Positions 1-9,721 of a stretch of DNA of 64,000 bases are shown one piece after another. The DNA is taken from assembly GCA_916700875.1 (NCBI GenBank), contig CAKAKS010000068.1, forward strand, positions 34,288,127 through 34,352,126. Reading direction: 5' to 3'. The notes beneath the pieces were generated by a model. That model was not told where the DNA came from. It saw nothing but the letters and a program-made list of their open reading frames with translations, and ran no database searches. This stretch comes from Sebastes aleutianus (taxonomy: Eukaryota; Chordata; Actinopteri; Perciformes; Sebastidae). Made by a program: the position numbers and the translations under genes. The number at the start of each line of letters is the position of its first letter. The stretch's first letter is position 1.

Positions 1-180
1 ATTTCATTTTTCTTTTTTTTTTTTTCTTTTTTACATTTTTCTGACTTTTTTCTGACATTTTTTAGACATTTTATTTTATTTTATTATTTTTCGAAAAGAT
101 GTTCTGACTTCTTTTTTTTTTATTTTTCCTACATTTTTAAAAAACATTTTCAGACACTTTTATGACTTCTTTTTAAAGAA
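1..180. repeat. End of T-rich satellite
   Basis: The + strand is almost pure T runs broken by short ctgac, acattttt and tcgaaaa words. The same degenerate word set fills 24737-25880, where it lies downstream of gene 1. Its presence at the left edge suggests that another receptor gene lies just outside the window. No coding potential. Confidence 0.75.
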
Positions 181-217
181 ATGTAAAAAAAAAATATATA
201 TATATATATATATACAG

Positions 218-252
<35 letters not shown>
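181..252. repeat. (TA)n microsatellite
   Basis: Alternating TA/TG dinucleotides follow the T-rich tract. The equivalent place in unit B (25915-25935) has a shorter TA run, so this is length-variable simple repeat. Confidence 0.8.
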
Positions 253-880
253 GTATGTATGCTCAAATCATAACATGGAAAACTGCAGCCCAACAGGCAA
301 CAACAGCTGTCAGTGTGTCAGTGTGCTGACTTGACTATGACTTGCCCCAAACTGCATGTGATTATCATAAAGTGGGCATGTCTGTAAAGGGGATCGTGGG
401 TACCCATAGAACCCATTTACATTCACATATCTGGAGGTCAGAGGTCAAGGGACCTCCTTCACAACAAGCTAATATGACATGGTTGGTACCGATGGATTCT
501 TTAGGTTTTGTAGTTTCATATGACACCAGGGTCTGACTTTTCTTCTGCCTTTTTTTTGCGTTTTTTTGGACAATCTTTGGACATTTTTCTGACTTTTTTT
601 TTTTTTTTCTTAGGACTTTAAAAAAAAAAAATGTTTGGACAATTTTCTAAAACGGCCATGACAGTTTTTTCCTTGCCAAAAATATAGCGTAAGTTCGGAG
701 CGTTATTTAGCCAATGGATTCTTTAGGTTTTCTAGTTTCATATGATACCAGTATCTTCACTCTAGATATAAAACTGAGCCCGCTACAACCTCCGAAAGAT
801 CAACGCGTTAACGTGTTCAAGAAATTATCGGCGTTAAAATGAATTTGCGTTATTACCGCGTTAATTCCTCACAAAGGAGA
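253..880. repeat. Dispersed fish repeat with GCGTTAA-rich end
   Basis: A second copy occurs at 25925-26790, with the same order of words and the same end built from gcgttaa/ttaacgcg motifs. I know similar sequence as a common dispersed repeat in percomorph genomes, but I cannot name the family with certainty. T-rich sequence interrupts it near 538-620. The short ORF here is incidental. Confidence 0.6.
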
Positions 881-2115
881 AGCTGGAACAGGGTAATGTC
901 CTGCATTTTAAAAATGGGTGCTGCTTAATTTTCTGCCAATTGACTCATCAGTTAACCGAATAATTGTTTCAGCTCTAACGAGATCTCATCAGACACATTT
1001 CACTTGTGCTTTTATTCTTGAAAAGGACTTTAAATCTGAAAATTGTGCAATAAAACTCTAAAACAATGATTGATCTGCAGCAGTCTATCAGTGATCTCCA
1101 CCCGCGGATTGCAAAACATAAAGAAATATTCAAAATATGCCTGAACTATGTGGATGGTGGGTGTGTCTTGTAGGCAGATTCTTCACGTTCCAGCACCACA
1201 GATCCTTTACTGCCTCCCTCTGATGTCTGTCTGCAAAGGGCCATTACTCTGTATGGAAATTATATTACAGTATTATCATAAATTAAATTAAAGAAGACGC
1301 TTTTTTAAATTTAATTTAAAGTTAATTAACAAACAAGTTTACAAAGTTATGACGTAAATAATAATAACATTTTGCATACATAATATTTGTAATAGACTTT
1401 ACTATAAATACAAACATAAAAAAATATGAATAAGAAAAAAAAAATAACATGTTAAAGCTGAACAAAGGTGATGACTAAGAGAGCAAAATACAGATTAAAC
1501 AAACAAACAATAACTTAGATTGGGCCAACATTATTTTACTTATGTTATTTTGCTTTTAAATAAATGGGGAGATATTTTATTTTTGTTATTTTAACCCCAC
1601 TGAGCAGAAAAATCGGTTTAGGTTTAATGTTACATTTTATTGTTTTATTTTGAAATATTACAGAAAGTGAAAACTGTCTCTGCCTTGTGATGCTGACAAG
1701 AGATTTGACTCTTTGCTCCCATCCGGTGGTCAAATAGAGGAACTGCAATACTAATAAATGAGTGGCCTACAGTGTTTCTGCAACTATTTTTAAATCCAAG
1801 CAAGGTAAATATGCCTGATAAATATATACACAGTGTTATTACTCATTCATTCATATAATAAATATATATATAATATATTTAATAAATATATATATAATAT
1901 ATTATTGTTGTTGTATTAACTTATACTATACCTATATATTATTATTATTGTCATTATTATTGGTATTATTATTTTAATTATATCTTATCTTATTACACAT
2001 ATTATATATGTCTTATTACATTATTTTTATAGATTGAAATATTATATCTTCTCATATAATTTCTTACATCTTCTTGTATTATCATATTATACAGCTATAC
2101 TAATAATAATAATAA
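881..2115. other. AT-rich spacer, no gene seen
   Basis: This aligns by eye with 26790-27965 in unit B. It holds AT-rich sequence and simple TA repeats near 1855-1905. The short reading frame at 1545-1748 is shared with 27444-27653 but has no recognisable domain, and its N-terminus reads from AT-rich DNA. I see no gene. Confidence 0.6.
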
Positions 2116-2119
2116 TAAT

Positions 2120-2715
2120 ACATTTTATTTGGTGGCGCCTTTCTGGACACCCAAGGACACCTTACAAGAATTAATTAAAACATAGACAGATAAAACAATA
2201 TAAAAACAACAGGACATGACAGAGACATATTTGTACAGACACATAGGATGGGTGATGATGAGTGCTAGAGAGAGTATGCCAGTTTAAACAGGTGGGTTTT
2301 GAGGAGGGATTTGAATGATGTGATATTTTCAGACTGCCGGATGTGTGGGGGGAGTGAGTTCCAGAGCCTGGGAGCAGAGCAGCTGAATGCCCTAGCTCCC
2401 ATGGTGCTGAGGCGTGAGGTGGGGGTAGTCAGAAGTCCGGCTGATGATGAGCGGAGGGAACGGGAGGGGGCGTACTCCTGGAGGAGGTCTGTGAGGTAGG
2501 TGGGGGCGAGGTTATGGAGGGCTTTGTAGGTGAGCAGGAGGTTTTTGTAGTCAATCCGGGATTTAACAGGGAGCCAGTGCAGCTGGATGAGGATGGGGGT
2601 GATGTGATCGGAGGATTTGGTGCGGGTGATGATCCGGGCGGCAGAGTTCTGAATGATTTGGAGTCTGTTGAGTAGTTTGATGGGAATGCCAGAGAGGACA
2701 GCGTTGCAATAGTCG
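2120..2715. repeat. Dispersed G-rich repeat, retrotransposon-like
   Basis: This GC-richer island in AT-rich DNA begins near the word ggtggcgcc and contains gttttgaggagggattt. It is related to the element at 10711-11035 and its copies at 36184 and 60486, which share the words gagggatt/gggcgggact and gagttccaaag/gagttccagag. It is absent from the matching place in unit B near 27960, so it inserted in unit A or was lost from B. The 66-aa frame at 2299 is not a recognisable gene. Confidence 0.55.
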
Positions 2716-2848
2716 ATAGTAGACTACTACTATTATACTATTACATTACACTACAATATACACTACTATATACTCTTGCACTATTTGCACTACCATTGGC
2801 ACACTGTCACTTCACTTCACTGCGGTGCTATTCAATTTTATTTTATAT

Positions 2849-2880
<32 letters not shown>

Positions 2881-3040
2881 TGATATTAGAATTGATATTA
2901 CTGTTTTAATTTGCCTCTTTTATTTTTCTGTTAATTCCCTTATTTATTTACTCTTCAATTTTATTTATTTGTGTATTTATTTTTATTAACTTTGAAATTA
3001 ATATATTCATTTTTGCATTTATTTTTAATTTATTTAGAAT

Positions 3041-3092
3041 TTCTCCTATAACTTCTCATCTGAGAGCCAGCCGCTCCATCTCACTGTCTCAG
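3041..3092 (+). pseudogene. Ig exon stub (fragment A)
   Basis: The 52 nt match the last part of the Ig exons of genes 1 and 2 (21835-21886, 47998-48049), including the end coding HLTVS and the gt donor. Unlike fragment B, it keeps the 20 nt that B has lost just before the donor. The rest of the exon is gone. Confidence 0.85.
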
Positions 3093-3550
3093 GTAACTTC
3101 ATAGACAATCTGAGTCAAACAGGGAAATGTGACACTGACAACGCACGCAGGCTTTAAAGTATTATTCATCTGAATCAGATAAAACGTCATGAGGTGCCAA
3201 CTGTTTACATGCATGAGACAGCAATGTCTTCATGTTGTTGTTCAACACTTCAGCCCCCTAGTGTTGTATTAACGTATTGCTCTGCTAGTTGTAAACTAGT
3301 TGAAACCGACTTCTTCTCAACATGCAGCTTTACAGGACTAGTTTGTTTAATTCAGATAAAAGTTCTGCAGATATGTGTGACAAAATCATCTCATATCTCA
3401 GGTCCACTTACAAAAGTTGTCTCTTTTTCTGTGATACTATAGTCTGACTGCTATCAGCCTAATTTGTACACGTATTCCTGTATACTGGAAGACTTTATTT
3501 AGCCCCTTTTATCCTCCCAAAACATTGAATTCAGTTTCACTATTCTGTGA
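3093..3550. other. Fragment A intron after the Ig stub
   Basis: Intron sequence shared with 30014-30600 in unit B and, near its start, with the introns that follow the Ig exons of genes 1 and 2. Relative to unit B it lacks the segment equivalent to about 30418-30540. No gene seen. Confidence 0.6.
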
Positions 3551-5275
3551 TACCCCTGTAATTGGCACACACTCTCTGGTCCCCCTTTTTGAACAGGGGA
3601 ACCACCACCCCGGTCTGCCACTCCTTAGGCACTGTCACCGACTTCCACGCAGTGTTGAAGAGACGTGTCATCCAAGACAGCCCCTCCACACCCAGAGCCT
3701 TCAGCATTTCTGGACGGATCTCATCAATCCCCGGGGCTTTGCCACTGTGGAGTTGTTTGACTTCCTCAGTGACTTCCACCAGGGTAATTGATGATGGTCC
3801 CCCATCAGCTTCCAGCTCTGCCTCTACAATAGAGGGCGTATTGGTCGGATTCAGAAGTTCCTCAAAGTGCTCCTTCCACCGCCCGATTACCTCCTCAGTT
3901 GAGGTCAACAGTGTCCCATCCTTACTGTATACAGCTTGGATGGTTCCCCGTTTTCCCCTCCTGAGGTGCCGGATGGTTTTCCAGAAACACTTTGGTGCCG
4001 ACCGAAAGTCCTTCTCCATGGCTGCTCCGAACTCCTCCCACACCCGCTGCTTTGCCTCCGTCACGGCAGTGGCTGCTGCTCTTCGGGCCTGTCGGTACCT
4101 TGCAACTGCCTCCGCAGTCCTCCGAGATAACATATCCTGGAAGGCCTCCTTCTTCAGTCGGACGGCTTCCCTGACCACCGGTGTCCACCACGGTGTTCGA
4201 GGGTTGCCGCCCCTTGAGGCATCTAAGACCTTAAAACCACAGCTCACCGCCGCAGCTTCAGCAATGGAAGCTTTGAACATCGCCCACTCGGGTTCAATGC
4301 CCCCAACCTCCACAGGGATGCCAGAAAAGCTCCGCCGGAGGTGTGAGTTGAAGATCTCTCGGACAGGGGCCTCCTCCAGACGTTCCCAGTTCACCCGCAC
4401 TACCCGTTTGGGCTTACCAGGTCTGTCCAGAGTCTTCCCCCACCCTCTGACCCAACTCACCACCAGATGGTGATCAGTTGACAGCTCCGCCCCTCTCTTC
4501 ACCCGAGTGTCCAAAACATGCGTCCTCAGATCAGACGATACGATTACAAAATCGATCATCGACCTTCGGCCTAGGGTGCTCTGGTACCACGTACACTTAT
4601 GAGCATCCTTATGTTCAAACATGGTGTTCGTTATGGACAGTCCATGACTAGCACAGAAGTCCAATAAAAAACGACCACTCGGGTTTAGATCAGGGAGGCC
4701 GCTCCTCCCAATCACGCCACTCCAGGTGTCTCCATCGTTGCCCACGTGCGCGTTGAAGTCTCCCAGCAGAACTATGGAGTGCCCTACTGGAGCCCCATAC
4801 AGGACTCCGTTCAGGGTCTCCAAGAAGGCTGAATACTCCGAACTGCTGTTTGGTGCATACGCACAAACAACAGTCAGAGTTTTCCCCCCATAACCCGAAG
4901 GCGTAGGGAGGCGACCCTCTCGTCCACCGGGGTAAACGCCAACGTAGCGGCACTCAGCCGGGGATTTGTGAGTATCCCCACACCCGCCCGGCGCCTCACA
5001 CCTTGGGCAACTCCAGAGATCAATAGAGTCCAACCCCTATCCAGAAGTACCGTTCCAGAACCGAGGCTGTGCGTAGAGGTAAGCCCTACCAGATCCAACT
5101 GATAGCGCTCCACCTCCCGCACAAGCTCCGGCTCCTTCCCCCACAGAGAGGTGACGTTCCACGTCCCCAGAGCCAGCCTCTGCCGCCCGGGTCCGGTCCG
5201 TCGAGGTCCCTGGCCTTCACTGCCACCCGTGTGGCAGCGCACCCGACCCCAGCGGTTCTTTCCGCAGGTGGTGAG
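3551..5275 (-). pseudogene. LINE endonuclease-reverse transcriptase ORF, broken
   Basis: One minus frame (near 5180-4874) encodes the endonuclease start, with LGTWNVTSLWGKE and LVGLTSTHS. A frameshift near 4900 moves coding into a frame running 5033-3540. That frame holds the endonuclease motifs GDFNAHVG, SMIDFVIVSSDL and STDHHLV, then a linker and the first RT block (GKAPGIDEIRPE, VVPLFKKGD, CANYRGIT). The RT catalytic aspartate boxes are not present because the element is cut off at 3551. The product would nick target DNA and copy RNA in an intact LINE, but it cannot do so here. Long frames on the plus strand over this stretch are shadows. Confidence 0.85.
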
Positions 5276-5434
5276 CCCACAGGATGGAGAGGAGGGGGGT
5301 GCCACGTCACTTCTTCGGGGTGTCCCCGGCCGGGCTCCGTGGCAAGCCCGGCCACCAGGCGCTCGCTGAGGGGCCCTCCGTCTGGGCCTGGCTCCGGACG
5401 TGAGCCCCGGGTTTCCTCCGGGCCAGGTAACTCC
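3551..5434 (-). mobile_element. 3'-truncated non-LTR retrotransposon (LINE)
   Basis: The minus strand encodes an APE-type endonuclease followed by the beginning of a reverse transcriptase. The segment is GC-rich against AT-rich surroundings. It ends abruptly at 3551, just after the RT motif for NYRGIT, so most of RT and the 3' UTR are missing. The opposite pattern, loss of the 5' end, is usual for LINEs. Unit B has no LINE here: sequence matches up to about 3549/30599 and resumes at about 5445/31086. Roughly 480 bp present in unit B is therefore absent from this site. The clade could be I-like or RTE-like; I cannot settle it by eye. Confidence 0.85.
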
Positions 5435-5632
5435 TCCTCTGCCTCGTTTTATGTTTGTTTATTCAACTAAAATTTCCATTTAACTCCTGACAGTTATTTT
5501 AGTGTTAATAATCTGTTTAATAAAAACAAAATAAATATTGAGCATTACTTTTATGTAATGGTTTAAAGGGACTTAAGGCAGCTTTACCTTTAATTAAAAT
5601 GATCTGATGTGATGATTTTGAATCTGTTCCAG

Positions 5633-5718
5633 CCTCTCTAACCGAGTTGATCATCAGACTTGTTGTCCTCCTGCTGGGTTTGATGTTACTCATCACTGCC
5701 CTCTGCTTCAGCTCTAAG
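5633..5718 (+). pseudogene. TM exon of fragment A
   Basis: 86 nt between ttccag and gtactg. It enters in phase 1 and leaves in phase 0, exactly as the TM exons of genes 1 and 2 do. It encodes ASLTELIIRLVVLLLGLML followed by LITALCFSSK. The arginine after LII is at the same place as in genes 1 and 2. The exon itself is open. Confidence 0.85.
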
Positions 5719-5841
5719 GTACTGCACATCCTTATTCAGAGGACGGTTGGGTTCAGTTGAGAATTTAGCAGAATATATTTAGTTAGAAGAGTCCAGTCAT
5801 TTTAGCAATAACAACCCATGTTTTCTGTCATGTCCTTCCAG

Positions 5842-5868
5842 GCCAGCAGAAGCCAGAAGCCTGGATGA
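5842..5868 (+). pseudogene. Short cytoplasmic tail exon (fragment A)
   Basis: Encodes ASRSQKPG and then tga. Genes 1 and 2 read APRGQKPRRED at the same place, so their cga (Arg) codon lines up with the tga here. Weak similarity to the long tail continues past the stop (ggtggt, then ggtgaagaggc). This says the 8-aa tail arose by a nonsense change from a longer one. An AATAAA lies at 6183-6188. Confidence 0.8.
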
Positions 5869-7079
5869 GAGAAGAACACTGAGATTAAGGATTAAGTTCT
5901 TGGTGGTTCCAGTTCTGAAGGCCCGATAGGTGAAGAGGCCGGACCCCAGAGCATTTTAGCCAGATGTTGAAAAGGTGTAAATGCTTAATGTAATCTCTAC
6001 ACCTCCCATGTGTAACTACTAGAGTTTTGCACAAACCCGAAACGAGACCCAAACCCGACCCAGACCCACTCGGTACCACTGAATTTTGGGCCTGAACCCA
6101 ATCCTAGACAGAGGCTGCATTTAAATGTTTTATTCTTCAAAGACAAATTGCTTTGTGGTACACCACAAATATAGATTATTTTAATAAACATTTTATATAT
6201 GTTATATGTTATTCCTATATTTCACTATTTTATGTCTTAGATTATCATTGTTTTACTTGTGTTATTTTCTTTTTATACATATTTAATGAGCATTGTGGGA
6301 GGGAGCCTGAGATCTAAGATTTTCATTGCTGTTGGGACTTGTCACTCAAAATGGCCTCTGAGCCATTGAACTCAGTTTCCCAGAATCCTTGAGCCCTGAG
6401 CTCCACCCATGGACTCAACACAAGCACACAGCTAAGCACATGACTGTTTAACTTTGCCATTGTACATGTATTGATGTGATTAATGTATTCACTGAGCTTT
6501 ATTGTTGTGATATCATCTTAGTTAGGATTTCATGTAGCTGGTTTCAGCACAGTTGATGAATTAGTTATGCTTCACCCAAACACAGAGTCTCACATGTACA
6601 CTAACCGCCTCTCTAACTCAGCGCATTATCCTACACATATTACAATCATGTATACTCTGAACTGGCTTTAAACAGAGCTAGCTTCAAAGTTCACGCTCAC
6701 ATGTTGCTTTGTTCTGATCTGATCTGAATTTGACATTAATTCTATTGATATTAACAATTAGCTTTAATATTTGCTAATAACCAGACCTGCTCCTACCTGC
6801 GTCCCCAACATAATGGTGCCCCGTGTGCGGCGTATTATTTTTGGCAAATATTCATATTTGTGCAATATTAATTTTGAGCAGACGTTTTAGTCAAAAGCAA
6901 ACATTATACAGTAGATTCCACAAAAGTGTTGCAGTAGACGTCCAGCTGTACTTACAAACAAGTGCATTGTGGTGATAATTGATTTATTCAAATGCAAACA
7001 AAGCAATTTGAGAGATTTGGGTTAGTTATTGATAACTACCACTTTAAATATCATAGTGTTACTTTAAAAACTCTGGAGG
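5869..7079. other. Intergenic sequence, no gene seen
   Basis: Continuous with 31500-32700 in unit B. It contains a short aaccCGA-type repeat near 6035-6070 and a candidate AATAAA at 6183. No open frame with domain content is visible on either strand. Confidence 0.6.
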
Positions 7080-7480
7080 ACTTGTAAGAATACTGGACAC
7101 AGAGGCACGTGGGGTTTTTTTCAGATTACCTGTCTCTTTCACTACTGTCAGGATATAGTGACTGTTTTATAAAAATAACTTGTTTTAATCACATTTGCTC
7201 CATTTCTACCCACTGCAGCTTTAAATGATGTTAAAAACATCACCAGGGTGCAAGATGTCAGTATATGATTATCACTTGCAGCTTCGTGTCAGCAAAGCAT
7301 GGGCTCTGACGTTAAGAGAGAAACCACATGATGAAGAGATTACAGGTGAAGAGGAAACTGCACATCTAACCAAAGAGCAGAGCTGATAAGTCTTAACTCT
7401 TAAGTTTCCAAAAGGCTTCAATTTGAGTTCAGGACGACCCTTCACACTCTGAAGATGAAGCTTGACCATGTATTCAATGT
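7080..7480. repeat. First copy of upstream repeat block
   Basis: The words catttctacccactgcagc, gatgttaaaaacatcaccag and agagcagagctgataagtc occur here and again at 8630-9000, about 1.54 kb apart. Unit B has both copies (32695-33025 and 34080-34445), and a partial copy lies at 55405-55690 upstream of gene 3. This is a duplicated intergenic block with no coding content. Confidence 0.7.
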
Positions 7481-8068
7481 AACCTAGTCAAACTGTCAGA
7501 ATTTGATGTTAATTCAAGTGCTCCTTTAATTAATTAAGATAAAAAAACTCTATAATGTTGAACTCAGTAAGAGCCAGACGTGCTACTATAACTGATAAAA
7601 ATAAATTCTGATTGCTGACGCACACTTACACACTCTTGTTGTTTAGTTTAGTTTAGTTATTCAGTTAGATTAATATTGTGTGTTTCACCTTTATTAACTT
7701 GTAAATAAATGCTTGTGGCATATACACACTGGCCTGTTCAATGTTGCATCAGAGTGGATACTGCCGACCTCTGCTGTGACAAGGACTAAATCCTTCAACT
7801 TTTACTAGCCATTGATATTGGTTATAGTTATTAATCTAATTATTAATCAGAGTTACCAATTGATAGTTTAGTATACTTTATGAGACTATTTTATGAGACT
7901 ATATTAGCATTTTCTCTTTGTTACAAAAAGTGGTGCCCCGAGGTGATTTAATGTAAATTAAATCATATTTTTCAAGACAATCAATAATTACTTTGATAAT
8001 TACTTATGACTTCTGATAGCTATATTAAATGCCTTTTTGAGCACCAACATGATTGTGGTGCCCCGTTA

Positions 8069-8106
<38 letters not shown>

Positions 8107-8160
8107 TTCATTCATTTTAATATTTTTGCATCACTGGGCAAAAATTCCATAATAACCTTT
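7481..8160. other. Intergenic sequence with (TA)n, no gene seen
   Basis: AT-rich spacer that matches 33026-33600 in unit B. It includes an (AT)n run at about 8078-8102. Unit B has about 370 bp less between the repeat blocks. No gene seen. Confidence 0.55.
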
Positions 8161-8164
8161 CATC

Positions 8165-8750
8165 ATTTTGTAATTCAGGTGTTCTGAGAGATAACTAGAC
8201 TTCTGCTCCTCCTCATAGCTTTGTTTTCAGGATTTAGAAAATCTATCCCATGACGGGAGACTTTGACCAATCACAGGTCATTTCAGAGAGAGAGAGCGTT
8301 CCTATTGGCTGTGCTCTGGCTGGTGGGCGGTGCTTGGTATTCCCTCAACTGATCTCAACATGGCTGCCGGGTCACAAACTTTCTCATTTTACAGCTAAAC
8401 AGTACACTACAAGATGTTTCTGAAAACATCTGAGGAGAGAAATAGACATTACAGTAACAGAATATTGATTCATATTTGATCAGCGCTGCCTAGTTTGACC
8501 GTTTGATCCAAGTTGGCGAGTGATTGACAGCTGCTCGGAGTCGGCAGACTCCAGATCAGCTCTGATCGGCTGTTTACCTCCGGCCTGTGAAATCTTGCAG
8601 ATGCCGTTAGGAGCACCGGAGGACACAGAGACACGTGTGTTTTTTTTCAGATTACCTGTCTCATGCACTACTGTCAGGATATAGTGACCGTTTTAAAAAA
8701 ATAACTTGTTTTAATCACATTTGCTCCATTTCTACCCACTGCAGCTTTAA
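8165..8750. repeat. MITE-like dispersed repeat
   Basis: Covers aattcaggtgttctgagag through cccactgcagctttaa. A full copy is at 33625-34205 in unit B. Terminal pieces also occur alone at 13915-14105, 38955-39035 and 63170-63250, which shows mobility. I recognise the sequence as a recurrent fish repeat but cannot name its family. The 62-aa minus frames at 8480 and 33936 are incidental. Confidence 0.6.
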
Positions 8751-9593
8751 CTGATGTTAAAAACATCACCAGGGGGCAGGGTGTCAGTATATGATTATCA
8801 CTAGCAGCTTCCTGTCAGCAAAGGCTGGCACTGACGTTAAGAGAGACACCACATGATGAAGAGATTAAAAGATGAAGAGGAAACTGCACATCTAACCAAA
8901 GAGCAGAGCTGATAAGTCGTAACTCTTAAGTTTTCAAAAGCTACAATTTGAGTTCAGGACGACCCTTCACACTCTGAAGATGAAGCTTGTTGAGGCCGAC
9001 GTTCTTCACTTATTCAAAATCAAAAAAGAGATAAAAGAATAAGGTTAAATGCGATAATTCAGCACAATTATTATATTTACATATATGTTTCCCCTGATCA
9101 CCATAGCAACCTACAGTATCACTGAAGAAATAGAATTACTGCAACAGGAAGCATTATTTTCAAAATAAAGAGCCTGGAAATTATCTGTATGCAAGTACAA
9201 ATATATATTTTAAGTGCTTTTAAAGACAGTATGTTTCTGATATGAATGTGTAAGGGGGAAGTGATAATAATAATACTATTAATAATAAAACATTGCATTG
9301 AACTTTTAAATAACTGAGTGTTATCTGACGTTTTGTCTGTGAACAGGTTGTACCTCATGGATCATGTTTCAAACTGGAAGCAAGATTAAACCTATTTTAT
9401 TGCCTTTGTTTCAGGAAACTTTCTGCCAAATGCCATGTGTCTTCTTGAGTATTAATATTAAGTTTTATTTGAATTTATATATTTCACCAAATAGATCTAT
9501 AGCCTCAAAATAAGGTACTGCAGGCCGTGAGAGGCAACAGCCTAAACTACAGCGTTGTGATGACCTGATAGAGGTGAACAGGAAATATGTATC
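8751..9593. other. 5' flank of gene 1
   Basis: Matches 34206-35083 in unit B. The first 280 bp is the second copy of the upstream repeat block, and it also matches 55405-55690. The shared flank may hold regulatory sites, but no specific one can be claimed. Confidence 0.5.
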
Positions 9594-9681
9594 TCTCGGG
9601 GGGCTGGGCCTGACTCTTGGTCTGATAAAGAGACAGAGACAGCAGATGAAGAAGACACAGTGACAGGCACATTGAGTGGAC
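9594..9681 (+). promoter_or_regulatory. Conserved proximal 5' region of gene 1
   Basis: The 88 bp just before the start codon are nearly identical in all three genes (35084-35171, 59409-59496). In unit C the sequence upstream of 59409 diverges sharply, so this is the shared minimum. It likely contains the 5' UTR and perhaps the core promoter. A tctgataaag word sits about 65 bp before ATG and could be a weak TATA-like or GATA element. The transcription start is not known. Confidence 0.45.
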
Positions 9682-9721
9682 ATGGATCACAGAGTGCTGA
9701 TTGTGCTGCTCTGGACCTCAG
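9682..9721 (+). CDS. Gene 1 exon 1, signal peptide
   Basis: 40 nt from ATG to the gtagga donor, encoding MDHRVLIVLLWTS. The hydrophobic core VLIVLLW marks a signal peptide. Exon ends in phase 1. Confidence 0.85.

Larger units (their letters stand above)
3041..5868 (+). pseudogene. 3' remnant of SRCR-Ig receptor gene (unit A fragment)
   Basis: Three exon pieces survive in order: the last 52 nt of an Ig exon (3041-3092), a TM exon (5633-5718) and a tail exon (5842-5868). No signal, SRCR or complete Ig exon remains. AT-rich DNA joins the Ig stub directly at about 3041. In unit B that same AT-rich DNA continues at about 28317, and roughly 1.7 kb there still includes an SRCR and an Ig exon, so a deletion removed them here. 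A LINE piece occupies the intron. The TM and tail belong to a subfamily distinct from genes 1 and 2, with a short tail. It could be transcribed from an upstream gene outside the window, but as it stands it cannot encode a receptor. Confidence 0.85.

Noticed and set aside
3562..4473. 303-aa plus-strand frame
   Set aside because: Antisense shadow of the LINE endonuclease-RT frame, which has the recognisable motifs.
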